Notes under the pieces: model-generated | The model's database searches: none | What the model was told of the DNA's origin: nothing | The model's input: only the letters and a program-made list of their open reading frames with translations | Program-made: the position numbers and the translations under genes | Shown here: piece by piece, positions 15,019 through 23,072 of the stretch | How positions within the stretch are numbered: the first letter of the stretch is position 1 | Layout: each line of letters starts with the position of its first letter | Source of the DNA: JAEUKA01 sp035340095 | GTDB taxonomy: Bacteria > Myxococcota_A > Polyangia > Palsa-1104 > JAEUJZ01 | Assembly: GCA_035340095.1 (NCBI GenBank) | Contig: DAORGN010000050.1 | Span: forward strand, 1-25,820 | DNA: 25,820 nucleotides | Direction: 5' to 3'

Positions 15019-15681
15019 TTGTTTACCGGCCTAGTCGAAGACCTCGGGCGAATCATCGAAGTATCCCCGCTGCCACGCGGAAGTGGTCAGCGGATCGGGC
15101 TTTCGTCGCCCTTGCTTTCGCAGCCGTTGCCGCTTGGCGCGTCGCTGGCCGTCGATGGGGTCTGTCTCACGGTCGTCGCTGCGTCGCCCGGCTTGGCCAG
15201 TGTCGAGGTCGGTCCCGAAACCCGCGCTCGCACCACGCTGTCCGATCTGGCACCTGGACGGGTCGTCCATCTGGAACGTGCGCTCCAGGTATCGGATCGC
15301 TTGGGCGGTCACATCGTCACCGGCCACGTCGATGGCCTAGGTCACGTCAGCAAGAGCGTTCGGCGCGGCGATAGCTGGGATGTCGAAGTAAACACCCCCC
15401 AGGAACTCTTGCGCTACATCGTCGAAAAAGGTGCGATCTGCATCGACGGTGTCAGCTTGACCGTCAACAGCGTCTCGGCGCGCGGTTTTTCTGTGTCGCT
15501 TGTGCCGCATACGCAGGCGCACACCCATTTGGCGCAAAAATCCGTCGGCGGTGCGGTGAATCTGGAAGTGGACATCATCGCCAAGCACGTCGAGAAACTG
15601 ATAGCCGCTTATCTTCCGACGCAGCCTTCGGGGCTGTCGCTCACAAAGCTCAAGGAGTTTGGTTTTGCACGCGGGGACTAG
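15019..15681 (+). CDS. ribE: RibE, riboflavin synthase (alpha subunit)
   Basis: Dismutates two molecules of 6,7-dimethyl-8-ribityllumazine to riboflavin plus the pyrimidine substrate of lumazine synthase. It has two homologous lumazine-binding barrels (about residues 1-96 and 97-195), with the invariant N-terminal FTGLVE and VDGVCLTV in the first and GHVDGLG and IDGVSLTVNSV in the second. I set the start at TTG 15019: it gives the family's M-F-T-G-L-V-E beginning and has AAAAGGAG six bases upstream; the longer frame from 14938 lies inside ribD. At 220 residues it matches the family. It overlaps the next gene, ribBA, by 17 bases. Confidence 0.95.
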   Translation: MFTGLVEDLGRIIEVSPLPRGSGQRIGLSSPLLSQPLPLGASLAVDGVCLTVVAASPGLASVEVGPETRARTTLSDLAPGRVVHLERALQVSDRLGGHIVTGHVDGLGHVSKSVRRGDSWDVEVNTPQELLRYIVEKGAICIDGVSLTVNSVSARGFSVSLVPHTQAHTHLAQKSVGGAVNLEVDIIAKHVEKLIAAYLPTQPSGLSLTKLKEFGFARGD

Positions 15682-16819
15682 TACGACGGAACGAGCTGCG
15701 CGCGTAAAGCGGGCGCTCGCTGATATTTTGGCCGGCAAAATGGTGATTCTCGTCGACGATGAGGATCGCGAAAACGAAGGCGACTTGGTGATGGCCGCGG
15801 ACAAGGTCACTCCCGAGGCGATAAACTTCATGGCGCGCTTTGGTCGGGGGCTGATCTGCCTGACGCTGACCGAGGAGTGGGCCGATCACTTGCAGTTGCC
15901 GCTGCAAAGCTCACGCGCGGGGGGACCGCCGCTCGGGACCGCGTTTACCGTCAGCATCGAGGCGCGCCATGGCGTCACCTCGGGCATCTCAGCAGCGGAC
16001 CGGGCGCACACGATCTTGACGGCGGTGGCCAAGAACGCCAAGCCCGAAGACTTGGTGACGCCGGGGCACATTTTCCCGCTGCGGGCCAAGCGCGGCGGAA
16101 CGCTCGTGCGGACCGGGCACACCGAAGGTTCGGTCGATCTGCTGCGACTGTCCGGGCTTACGCCAGCGGCGGTGATCTGCGAGATCATGAACGACGACGG
16201 CACGATGGCGCGGATGCCCGATCTTTTGCGCTTTGCCAAGCAGCACGACCTGCTGGTGCTCAGCATTGCGGACATCATCGAACATCGTTTGCAGACGGAA
16301 TCGCTGGTCGAAAAAGTCGAAACATTCGAGCTTACACCGACGATAAACGGTCAAAAAGCCAAGCGGTTTTCCGGGGCGCTGTTTCGCACCGCGATTGAAC
16401 CGACGGAATACCTGGCGCTGTGGATCGGTGATCTGTCGGGCGACGATCCGGCGCTGGTGCGGGTCCAGACCGCGAGCCTGCCGGGCGATGTGTTCGGCGC
16501 GCTCGGCTGCGACAGTGGGGCCCAGCTTCAGGCGGCGCTGCGCATCATCGACAGTGCCGGACGTGGCGTGCTTTTGTACGTGTTTCCGACGGGGCGTTTC
16601 AATGTCCGGGACGACCTGCGGGCCCACCTGCTCCACCGTACCGATGTGATTCCGTCGGGGAACAAGCTGCGCGACTTTGGGCTCGGGGCGCAAGTGCTGC
16701 GCGAGCTGGGCGTTCAGTCGATGCGTCTTCTGACCAACAACCCCAAGAAGATTGCCGGACTGACCGGCCATGGGCTAAAGCTCGTCGAAAGCATCCCGCT
16801 TCTGCCCCAGCTGCCCTAG
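15665..16819 (+). CDS. ribBA: RibBA: DHBP synthase fused to a degenerate GTP cyclohydrolase II domain
   Basis: The N-terminal half is 3,4-dihydroxy-2-butanone 4-phosphate synthase, making the four-carbon unit from ribulose 5-phosphate. Its acidic loop DDEDRENEGDLV and RTGHTEGSVDLL are intact. The C-terminal half has the GTP cyclohydrolase II fold and ends with LLTNNPKK, but key positions are changed. The zinc ligands expected as SEC and LRCDCG read TAS (residue 271 Ser), LGC (282 kept) and S (284). The QEGRxIGL loop reads PTGRFNV, the region of the catalytic Tyr is shortened, and the C-terminal Y-L-x-T-K tail is absent. GTP opening is therefore probably lost. I chose TTG 15665, 7 bases after AAGGAG; TTG 15659 is too close to it. 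It overlaps ribE by 17 bases, suggesting translational coupling. Confidence 0.93.
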   Translation: MHAGTSTTERAARVKRALADILAGKMVILVDDEDRENEGDLVMAADKVTPEAINFMARFGRGLICLTLTEEWADHLQLPLQSSRAGGPPLGTAFTVSIEARHGVTSGISAADRAHTILTAVAKNAKPEDLVTPGHIFPLRAKRGGTLVRTGHTEGSVDLLRLSGLTPAAVICEIMNDDGTMARMPDLLRFAKQHDLLVLSIADIIEHRLQTESLVEKVETFELTPTINGQKAKRFSGALFRTAIEPTEYLALWIGDLSGDDPALVRVQTASLPGDVFGALGCDSGAQLQAALRIIDSAGRGVLLYVFPTGRFNVRDDLRAHLLHRTDVIPSGNKLRDFGLGAQVLRELGVQSMRLLTNNPKKIAGLTGHGLKLVESIPLLPQLP

Positions 16820-16858
16820 TTTGGCCGTCCGTTACCTGATTTTGTGAGAGGAAGACTT

Positions 16859-17353
16859 ATGTCGAGTGAAGACCAAACGAAAGTGATCGAAATCTCGGGT
16901 TCGCTTTCGGCGGCCCAAGCCAAGATCGCGATCGTCGCCAGCCGCTTCAACAGCTTTATCGTCGAGCGGCTCATCGAAGGTGCCGTCGATGTGCTGCGTC
17001 GCGTCGGCGGTGCGCCCGAAAGCATTTCCATCATCCGCTGCCCTGGCGCGTTCGAGCTGCCGGCAGTCACCCGTCGCTGTGTCGAAAGCGGCAAGTTCGA
17101 CGCTGTGATCTGCCTGGGCGCGGTCATTCGTGGCGCCACCCCCCACTTTGACTACGTCGCTGCCGAATCGAGCAAGGGCATCGCCAGCGTCGCTGCGCAA
17201 GCCACCATCCCGGTCGTTTTCGGCGTGCTGACCTGCGACACCATCGAACAAGCCGTCGAGCGCGCTGGCACCAAAGCTGGCAACAAAGGCGCTGACGCTG
17301 CGATGACGGCGCTTGAAATGATCTCGCTTTTCCGGAAGCTCGGACATGGCTAA
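16859..17353 (+). CDS. ribH: RibH, 6,7-dimethyl-8-ribityllumazine synthase
   Basis: Condenses the ribitylamino-pyrimidine with 3,4-dihydroxybutanone phosphate to lumazine; family members assemble as pentamers or 60-mer capsids. Conserved blocks are all present in 164 residues: IVASRFNSFIVERL, CPGAFELPAV, LGAVIRGATPHFDYVA (with the catalytic His), and GVLTCDTIEQAVERAG. ATG 16859 has GAGAGGAAG just upstream, 39 bases after ribBA. The last codons overlap the nusB start by 8 bases. Gene order ribD-E-BA-H-nusB is the common bacterial arrangement. Confidence 0.96.
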   Translation: MSSEDQTKVIEISGSLSAAQAKIAIVASRFNSFIVERLIEGAVDVLRRVGGAPESISIIRCPGAFELPAVTRRCVESGKFDAVICLGAVIRGATPHFDYVAAESSKGIASVAAQATIPVVFGVLTCDTIEQAVERAGTKAGNKGADAAMTALEMISLFRKLGHG

Positions 17354-17855
17354 AGCAAGCGGAAATCGTCGTCGGGCTCGCGAGAGCGCGATGCAGATCC
17401 TGTGTGTGCTCGATAGGCAGCCCGAGCTTTTGCCGGGCCAGGCGACGGCGCTCTATTTTGCCCACTTGCTCGGCGACGATGGCGAATCGAGCACGTCGAT
17501 CGACGAACGCACGCTGCCGAGCGACTACCGTCTGTTTGCCGAGACGCTGGTTTCCGGCGTTCGCAAAGCACAAAGCGACATTGATGCGCTGCTCAGTCGG
17601 TCGTCGAAGAACTGGCGACTGTCGCGCATGGCGGTTCCCGATCGCAACATTTTGCGACTGGCCTGCTTCGAGCTGATGTTCTGTCCCGAAGTACCGGCGC
17701 GTGCGGTGCTAAACGAAGCGATCGAGATTGCGCGGCGTTTTGGCACCAGCGACTCGTCATCGTTTGTCAACGGAGTGCTCGATCGGGTCGTCGTGGAGCT
17801 GGGCCGGCGACAAGACACCGAGCACGCGACCGAGTCAGAGTCCACTCCTGCGTAG
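17346..17855 (+). CDS. nusB: NusB transcription antitermination factor
   Basis: An all-helical RNA-binding protein that joins NusE (S10) on boxA RNA to prevent early termination in rRNA operons. It has the family N-terminus (RRRARESAMQIL) and the C-terminal block NWRLSRMAVPDRNILRL followed by ARAVLNEAIEIARRFGTSDS and FVNGVLDRV. At 169 residues it is a little longer than E. coli NusB (139), with an insertion around residues 28-55 and a short polar C-terminal tail. The ATG at 17346 lies inside ribH, a coupling seen in many genomes. Confidence 0.95.
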   Translation: MAKASGNRRRARESAMQILCVLDRQPELLPGQATALYFAHLLGDDGESSTSIDERTLPSDYRLFAETLVSGVRKAQSDIDALLSRSSKNWRLSRMAVPDRNILRLACFELMFCPEVPARAVLNEAIEIARRFGTSDSSSFVNGVLDRVVVELGRRQDTEHATESESTPA

Positions 17856-17880
17856 TCTGCGGACAAAGGTGAGGGCAGCT

Positions 17881-19260
17881 GTGAACAAGGCATTCCTTCT
17901 TCTGTTTTTGGCCTGTATCGCCTGTGCGTGTGAACCCTTGCCGTACAGTCCCCATCGGGCCACCGAATCGCCGCTGCCGAAAAATGCCTTTGTTCACTTG
18001 GTCGTCGTCAGCAGTCCGTCGCCGTCCGTCGAAGTGTCGATTTCGAACCAAGTGCGCGCCGTCGTGCCACGACGCGGCATTAGTCCTCGGATGGAGCTGT
18101 CTTCTGGCAACTATCCGCTGCTGATTACCGGCGGTGGTTCGACGCTGTGCGAGTCATCGCTTCAGCTTCTGCCGGGCAGTGAAACGCTGCTTATCGCGAG
18201 CGCGCAAAATACCGACGACAAAAAGTGTCCATCGCTTGTGCTTTCGGCGTATCCGCTTGGGCAGCGCGATCCGAAGCTTGCGCGGGTGCGACTTTTGCAC
18301 AGCGCGCTTGATGCGCCGATGCTGGAACTTGTCGGTCCGTCGGGTGAGGAAATCGTCGACGGCATCGCCGCTGGTGCAGTTTCGGCCTACGGTGGACTGG
18401 CTTCGCCCGTTGCTGCCGGTTCGACACTGCGGCTGCGGTCGCCTCTCGACAAACAGCCACTTTTTGACGTGATGACCGATGGACTTTCGCTCGGTTCTGC
18501 CAGCACTTGGCTCGGCGTCGGTGAAATTGGCCCGCTGGCATCCCAAAATGCCTTTGGGCTTTTGTCATTTGACGAAGAAAGCGGGGCGCTGCGCGAGCTA
18601 TCGGCGGTCCCTTCTGCGGGGGCACCCGACGGCGAAGTTCTTTTGTTTCATGCCAGCAAAGAAGTCGGCTCGCTTGTCGCGAAAGTGGCAGGAAAGCCGC
18701 TGTTTTCTGCCCTTTCGTATCCGCATGCCTCGCCGCTTGCCACGCTTGCTTCAGGACTTCGCACGCTGTCGCTGGAGGACCCAAGCGGTACGGTCTGGAC
18801 GGGTCCACTGCGGCTGTGGCCGGGCCGTGGCTGGCTGCTTTTTTTGTATGGCACTCGCAGCGCGCCGCGGCTTGTGGCGCTGCCACGGCCAGCACTTGCG
18901 CCGCAGACGGTGTGGCGGGTGTTGAACTTGGTCGATGGCTTGGATTCGGTGGATCTGCTCGACGGCGATGATGCCATGGTGAGCCAGCTTGGATTTGGCG
19001 CGGCGACTGCGCCCACGCTGGTCGATGCACTGCGACCGGGGACGATTCGGCTGCGCGATCGCGGGGCGGGCAATCGCTCGTGGGACATTGTGCTGACTGC
19101 GGGCGCGGCCACCGCGTCGCTCGATCAAGTGGTCACGCTGGTGCTTTTGGGGTCGGCTTCAAGCCCGCGCTCGGTGTCTGCCCAGCTTGTTGTCGAGTCG
19201 CGCGCCGGTCTGATGACGGCACCGCCTGTGCTTGCGCTTCCGACCAGTCCTTCGCTGTAA
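17881..19260 (+). CDS. Lipoprotein with tandem DUF4397-like domains
   Basis: 459 residues from GTG 17881, which has GAGGG five bases upstream and gives a lipoprotein-type signal (NKAFLLLFLACIACACEP); which of the clustered cysteines is lipidated is unclear. The body repeats a beta-sandwich-like unit. The clearest copy, ARVRLLHSALDAPMLEL followed by an A-V-S-A-Y-G segment, matches the DUF4397 pattern V-R-x-x-H-x-x-x-D-A-P. Weaker copies start near VHLVVVSSPSPSVEV, GEVLLFHASKEVGSL and VWRVLNLVDGLDSVDL. DUF4397 proteins are extracytoplasmic with no settled function. It starts 25 bases after nusB and so may be an operon passenger rather than part of flavin or antitermination biology. The frame stays open back into nusB, but no upstream start has comparable support. 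Confidence 0.8.
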   Translation: MNKAFLLLFLACIACACEPLPYSPHRATESPLPKNAFVHLVVVSSPSPSVEVSISNQVRAVVPRRGISPRMELSSGNYPLLITGGGSTLCESSLQLLPGSETLLIASAQNTDDKKCPSLVLSAYPLGQRDPKLARVRLLHSALDAPMLELVGPSGEEIVDGIAAGAVSAYGGLASPVAAGSTLRLRSPLDKQPLFDVMTDGLSLGSASTWLGVGEIGPLASQNAFGLLSFDEESGALRELSAVPSAGAPDGEVLLFHASKEVGSLVAKVAGKPLFSALSYPHASPLATLASGLRTLSLEDPSGTVWTGPLRLWPGRGWLLFLYGTRSAPRLVALPRPALAPQTVWRVLNLVDGLDSVDLLDGDDAMVSQLGFGAATAPTLVDALRPGTIRLRDRGAGNRSWDIVLTAGAATASLDQVVTLVLLGSASSPRSVSAQLVVESRAGLMTAPPVLALPTSPSL

Positions 19261-19415
19261 AGACAGCCGCTAAGACTTGCATCGCAAAGGCCACTTTTGT
19301 CGCCGTGGCGTTTGGCGGGTTTTGCGCATTGCATCGCCGGCTGGGTCGGTGCTACCGTCTGAGCTTGGCACGTTGTGGTCCTAAAAAACCGCGGCGATAA
19401 GCCCCCGGAACGTCG
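19261..19415 (+). promoter_or_regulatory. Upstream region of the Ser/Thr kinase gene
   Basis: 155 bases between the DUF4397-like lipoprotein and the kinase. It contains no ORF with support and no clear terminator. A TTGGCA at 19365-19370 could be a -35 element, but no -10 box lies at the right distance. The kinase ATG has only a weak GGA upstream. Confidence 0.3.
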
Positions 19416-22247
19416 ATGCCGATTCAGCAAGCGCAACAACTGGGCCGCTATTACCTGCTCGACCGTGTGGCGTTCGGTGGCATGGCCGAAATTTTTCGCG
19501 CCAAGACCCGCGACGCCCAAGGCAAAGAGCTTCTCGTCGCTGTCAAACGAGTCTTGGCCCACCTGTGCGAAGACGATGAGTTTATCCAGATGCTCATCGA
19601 CGAGGCACGGCTGACGGCGCTGCTCAAGCATCCCAACATTGCCCGCGTCTACGAGTTTTCCAAAGTCGGCAGCGAGTACTTCATCGCGATGGAGTACGTC
19701 GAAGGCAAAGACATGCGGGCGCTGCTCGAAAGGGCGCGGCAAAACCAAGAGTGGCTCGCCGAAGACCTGATTGCCTACATCGGTATGCAGGTTGCGCTTG
19801 GGCTGCACTTCGCTTACGAGCAGAAAGACCGCGACGGGACGCCGCTGCACATCGTTCACCGGGACGTGTCGCCGTCGAACGTGCTTTTGTCGTATGGCGG
19901 CGACGTCAAGCTGTGTGACTTCGGCATCGCCAAAGCCGAAGGCGCCCGTCAGCAGACCCGCACTGGTGTCATCAAAGGCAAAGTCAAGTACATGTCGCCC
20001 GAGCAGGCGATGGGTCGGACGCTCAACAACCGATCCGACCTGTTTTCGCTTGGGACGCTGCTGTACGAAATGCTGGCGCTGCAAGCGCCGTTCACCGCCC
20101 AGACGGAAATCGAGCTTCTGTTCGCGGTTCGCGATGCCAGAAAGCGTCCGCTGCGCGAGCTGCGCCCGAACATCCACCCGGAGCTTGAGCGAATCATCGA
20201 CAAAGCGATGGAGCGCCAAGAGAAAAAGCGCTGGGAAAACGGCCAAGAGTTTGCCGAGGCGCTCGGGACGTTCCTTCAGTATCACTATCCGAACACCAAC
20301 ATGGCTTCGCTGTCGCGCTGCATGGCCACGATGTTTGCGCGCGAAATCGACAAAGAGCGCGCAGCGATGGCGGAGTTTGTGATCGATACGTCGCGCTTTG
20401 ATGAAAACGTCGGTGAAAACTTGCTCGCCGATGTGCTCGGGCCCGACGCAGAGTACACCCAGTTTACCGCCGCATTTGGACGCCAAGACATCGCCGATCC
20501 ACTGCCGAGCACGCCGACGGGACCCAATCCCAATCAGATGCGGGTGCTGGCGTCGGTGAGCATGCCGGGAACCGTCGATTTCGATATGCTGCAGACGACG
20601 GAAAAGCCACGCTATGAGGCGGTGGGGATGATGCCGCCGGTGTCGCCAGCCCCCGGCGAACCGGGCTGGATGCCGTCAGCGCAGACCATGCCGCGCGGGG
20701 CGCGTCCGTCCCAAGCGATGCCGCCTGTACCGATGGGTCCGCGTCCATCGCAAGCCGTGCCGCAGCTTCCGATCCTGGGCGACACCCAACCAAACGGCGA
20801 AAGCGGCTTTGAAACGGTGATCATCCAGCGTGAGCCGGTGCTCGAAAAGCGACCCGGTGGACCGATTGCGCCGCCCATCATCGACGAGCAGTTCCACGCC
20901 GAAGAAACCCGGGTGCTGTCGCGTGATCAGGTCGATTTTCTCAAGCTGATTCCGCAGAAGTCGTCGCCCGCGCCGCAGCCTGTGCAGTCGGCGCAAAAGC
21001 CGTTCGAGTTTCACGAGCAAGCGACGCAGATTCTCGACGCACGCAGCCTGCCTGCGGAGCTTCAGCAGCTCTTGGCGCGCAAAAGTGCAGAGCTTGCCGC
21101 GGCGGTGAAACAGGCACCGGTGACACCGCCACCATCGGCGCCAGTTCCATCGGGAAAAGCCCGTGCGCCGTCGATACAGCTTCAGCCGCTCGACTCTGAT
21201 TTCCACGACGCGGCGACGGAATACCTTGACTGGAGCCCGATTGAACCGTCGGCGATAGAGGAAATGTCGCTCGACCCATCGTCGGCCAACTTTGGCGCGT
21301 TCCGTCAGGGGACAGGGGCGCACGCGCCAGTTGCGCTGCCGCGTCCGGCCACCTCGGCGCAGCCACAGATTGCGGTGACACCCCCAGCGGCTGCCTTGCC
21401 GCCGCGTCCGCCTGCATCGTCGGCAGCGCCGATCCCGCCGCCGCGATCCGCCACGGGTGCACAGCCGCCGGTCGGTCTGCCGATGCCGCCGCTCAGCCCA
21501 TCGGCCAAAAGTCCACCGCCGCCGCCGCCCGCTGCCGCCAAGATTGCGCCGCCGCCACCGCGCTCGGCCACCGGGGCGCAGGTGCCAGTCGGTCTGCCGC
21601 TGCCGCCGCTCAGCGCCTCGATGAAAAGTCCGGTGCCGCCGCCGCCGCCGAGCAAGAGTCCAGCCCCTGCGCCGGCTCCGCCACTTGCCCCGCCGGCGCT
21701 TGCGCCTTCACTGCGCGCGGCCACGCCGGGGGCCAGACCAACGGGACTTCAGCCGCAGATTGGTCGCACTCAGACGGCGCCGCCGCTTGCCAAAGCGCCA
21801 CCTGCGCCCGAACCAAAGCCAGCGCCAGCACCGGGTCGGGTTGCTGCCATCCAGCCGCCCGGCGAAGACGAGTGGGAAGCGCTGCCGCACCTGGACTCGA
21901 CAATGCTCGCCCGCGCCGGTTCAGTACCGGTGGTGTTGCCACGCAGTGCGCTGCCCGCGCGCCCGACGGGACGGGTCGATGCGATTCCGCCAGCAGGTCA
22001 GAAGTTCGATCCGCTCGAGCACACCATGCAAACCGACGACGAGCACATGAGTCCTTCGGTGGGCGATTCGCCGCTCGACGATGACCAGCCGACACCGGTG
22101 CGCGGAACTTCGCTTTCGGATATGGGCCTAGGTACAGAGAGCGAGTTCGCCGAAGACACCGACAAAGGCGACGGACCCAAGGGCTTTAACAAGCACCCCG
22201 ATCCCTCGCTGACGTTTGAAGGTGACGACCTAGAGCCGGTCGATTAG
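19416..22247 (+). CDS. Hanks-type Ser/Thr protein kinase with long Pro/Ala-rich tail
   Basis: A 943-residue cytoplasmic kinase. The catalytic domain spans about residues 10-290 and is complete: Gly loop VAFGGMAEIF, ATP-anchoring Lys in VAVKRV, IVHRDVSPSNVLL (the myxobacterial-type HRDxSPxN loop), LCDFGIAK, and YMSPEQAMG in place of APE. A linker follows, then about 600 residues rich in Pro, Ala and Ser with no transmembrane segment. The tail holds three copies of an F-H-x3-T-x2-L motif with Thr at 498, 537 and 601, and a 39-residue duplication starting near residues 675 and 714 (PPRSATGAQ twice). The tail probably serves as a docking or phospho-acceptor region; this is inference. No phosphatase, FHA or PASTA gene is adjacent. 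Substrates unknown. The next gene is convergent with a 6-base gap. Confidence 0.93.
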   Translation: MPIQQAQQLGRYYLLDRVAFGGMAEIFRAKTRDAQGKELLVAVKRVLAHLCEDDEFIQMLIDEARLTALLKHPNIARVYEFSKVGSEYFIAMEYVEGKDMRALLERARQNQEWLAEDLIAYIGMQVALGLHFAYEQKDRDGTPLHIVHRDVSPSNVLLSYGGDVKLCDFGIAKAEGARQQTRTGVIKGKVKYMSPEQAMGRTLNNRSDLFSLGTLLYEMLALQAPFTAQTEIELLFAVRDARKRPLRELRPNIHPELERIIDKAMERQEKKRWENGQEFAEALGTFLQYHYPNTNMASLSRCMATMFAREIDKERAAMAEFVIDTSRFDENVGENLLADVLGPDAEYTQFTAAFGRQDIADPLPSTPTGPNPNQMRVLASVSMPGTVDFDMLQTTEKPRYEAVGMMPPVSPAPGEPGWMPSAQTMPRGARPSQAMPPVPMGPRPSQAVPQLPILGDTQPNGESGFETVIIQREPVLEKRPGGPIAPPIIDEQFHAEETRVLSRDQVDFLKLIPQKSSPAPQPVQSAQKPFEFHEQATQILDARSLPAELQQLLARKSAELAAAVKQAPVTPPPSAPVPSGKARAPSIQLQPLDSDFHDAATEYLDWSPIEPSAIEEMSLDPSSANFGAFRQGTGAHAPVALPRPATSAQPQIAVTPPAAALPPRPPASSAAPIPPPRSATGAQPPVGLPMPPLSPSAKSPPPPPPAAAKIAPPPPRSATGAQVPVGLPLPPLSASMKSPVPPPPPSKSPAPAPAPPLAPPALAPSLRAATPGARPTGLQPQIGRTQTAPPLAKAPPAPEPKPAPAPGRVAAIQPPGEDEWEALPHLDSTMLARAGSVPVVLPRSALPARPTGRVDAIPPAGQKFDPLEHTMQTDDEHMSPSVGDSPLDDDQPTPVRGTSLSDMGLGTESEFAEDTDKGDGPKGFNKHPDPSLTFEGDDLEPVD
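21438..21656 (+). repeat. Imperfect tandem duplication in the kinase tail (about 117 bp units)
   Basis: Two adjacent units encode PPRSATGAQxPVGLPxPPLS followed by xSxKSPxPPPPP. The Arg codons lie at 21444 and 21561, 117 bases (39 residues) apart. DNA identity is partial, so it is an old or diverged in-frame duplication within low-complexity sequence. Confidence 0.75.
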
Positions 22248-22253
22248 TCCAAG

Positions 22254-22901
22254 TCAGCCGCCAAACAGCCCCGACGCCAGGTTGATGGACAGCGCGATGA
22301 TGCTGGTGTTGTAGACGAACGACACGAGCGCGTGCAAAAGCACGTAGCGACGAATCGTGCGGCTCAAGACGGCCACGTCCGAGGTCTGAAAACACATCCC
22401 AAGCGTAAAAGCGAAGTACGCGAAGTCGAGGTCGTCGGGTGGTTCCTCGCCGGGGAACGAAAGACCACCTTCCCCCGCGCCATCTTGACGGTAGTACAGG
22501 TGCGCATAACGCAGCGCCCACGCCGTGTGCGTCAGAAGCCACGAGCTTGCCACCGCCAAAAGACACAGCCCAACGAGCAGCAGCCGCAGCGGTGCGTTTG
22601 CCAGGTGTTCCGCCTGGTTGATAAGCGCCGTCGCTGCCAGCAGGCTAAAACCACACGACGCAAGCACAATCAGCCAGATCAGCGTCCGCCCTGGATCTTC
22701 CGATGCAGCCCGTCGCCGCGTTTTTTGCGGTCCCGAGCGAATCATGATCCACCACGTCAGCGCCAGCATCGCCAGCGAGCCGCTGTCCCACGCCGACACA
22801 ATCCGCACAACAAAGCCGAGCCGCGCCGGCACAAGCAAAAGCGTCAAAAGCGACACCGCGACGGCAAAACCGAAGCGTCGGTGGGCGCGCAGAAAAGACA
22901 T
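22254..22901 (-). CDS. DUF1345 family inner-membrane protein
   Basis: A 215-residue protein with about five hydrophobic segments: FAVAVSLLTLLLVPARLG, a GSLAMLALTWWIMI segment, LIWLIVLASCGFSLLAATAL, LLLVGLCLLAVASSWLLTHT and LLHALVSFVYNTSIIALSIN. The block HTAWALRYAHLYYR followed by D-F-A-Y-F-A-F-T-L-G-M-C-F-Q-T-S-D-V is characteristic of DUF1345, whose function is unknown. I chose ATG 22901 because the protein then matches the usual family length and start (x-R-A-H-R-R-F). It has no strong ribosome-binding site, and the frame continues upstream to 23048 with a Ser/Pro-rich stretch that could be a real extension. Convergent with the kinase gene, leaving 6 bases. Confidence 0.87.
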   Translation of the reverse strand: MSFLRAHRRFGFAVAVSLLTLLLVPARLGFVVRIVSAWDSGSLAMLALTWWIMIRSGPQKTRRRAASEDPGRTLIWLIVLASCGFSLLAATALINQAEHLANAPLRLLLVGLCLLAVASSWLLTHTAWALRYAHLYYRQDGAGEGGLSFPGEEPPDDLDFAYFAFTLGMCFQTSDVAVLSRTIRRYVLLHALVSFVYNTSIIALSINLASGLFGG

Positions 22902-23072
22902 CCACAGACGGATGGGCCACTTGGGCCGCGAATCTCCGTTTGAGGGACAGTCGTTTCCGCTGGGACTTGGCAGGCTTGGCGAATCCGCCACGATGGCACG
23001 CTCTGGCAAAGACCGCCGCGGCCCCCGGCCAGCCCAGCAGGCGGGCAAGTGGACCTGCGGCGGACGAAATCG

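Noticed and set aside
15989..16771. 260-residue minus-strand ORF opposite ribBA
   Set aside because: It mirrors conserved ribBA codons, has no independent motif and no plausible start site.
18191..19030. 279-residue minus-strand ORF opposite the DUF4397-like lipoprotein
   Set aside because: Composition (Arg, Pro, Ala, Gln) is that of a shadow frame, while the plus-strand gene has a signal peptide and a ribosome-binding site.
19361..19390. Sigma-54 type promoter ahead of the kinase
   Set aside because: TTGGCACG resembles the -24 element, but the -12 GC dinucleotide is not at the required distance.
19125..20486. 453-residue minus-strand ORF opposite the kinase catalytic domain
   Set aside because: It is antisense to a kinase domain with all catalytic motifs. 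The product reads as reverse-frame sequence rich in Arg, Gln and His and shows no domain.
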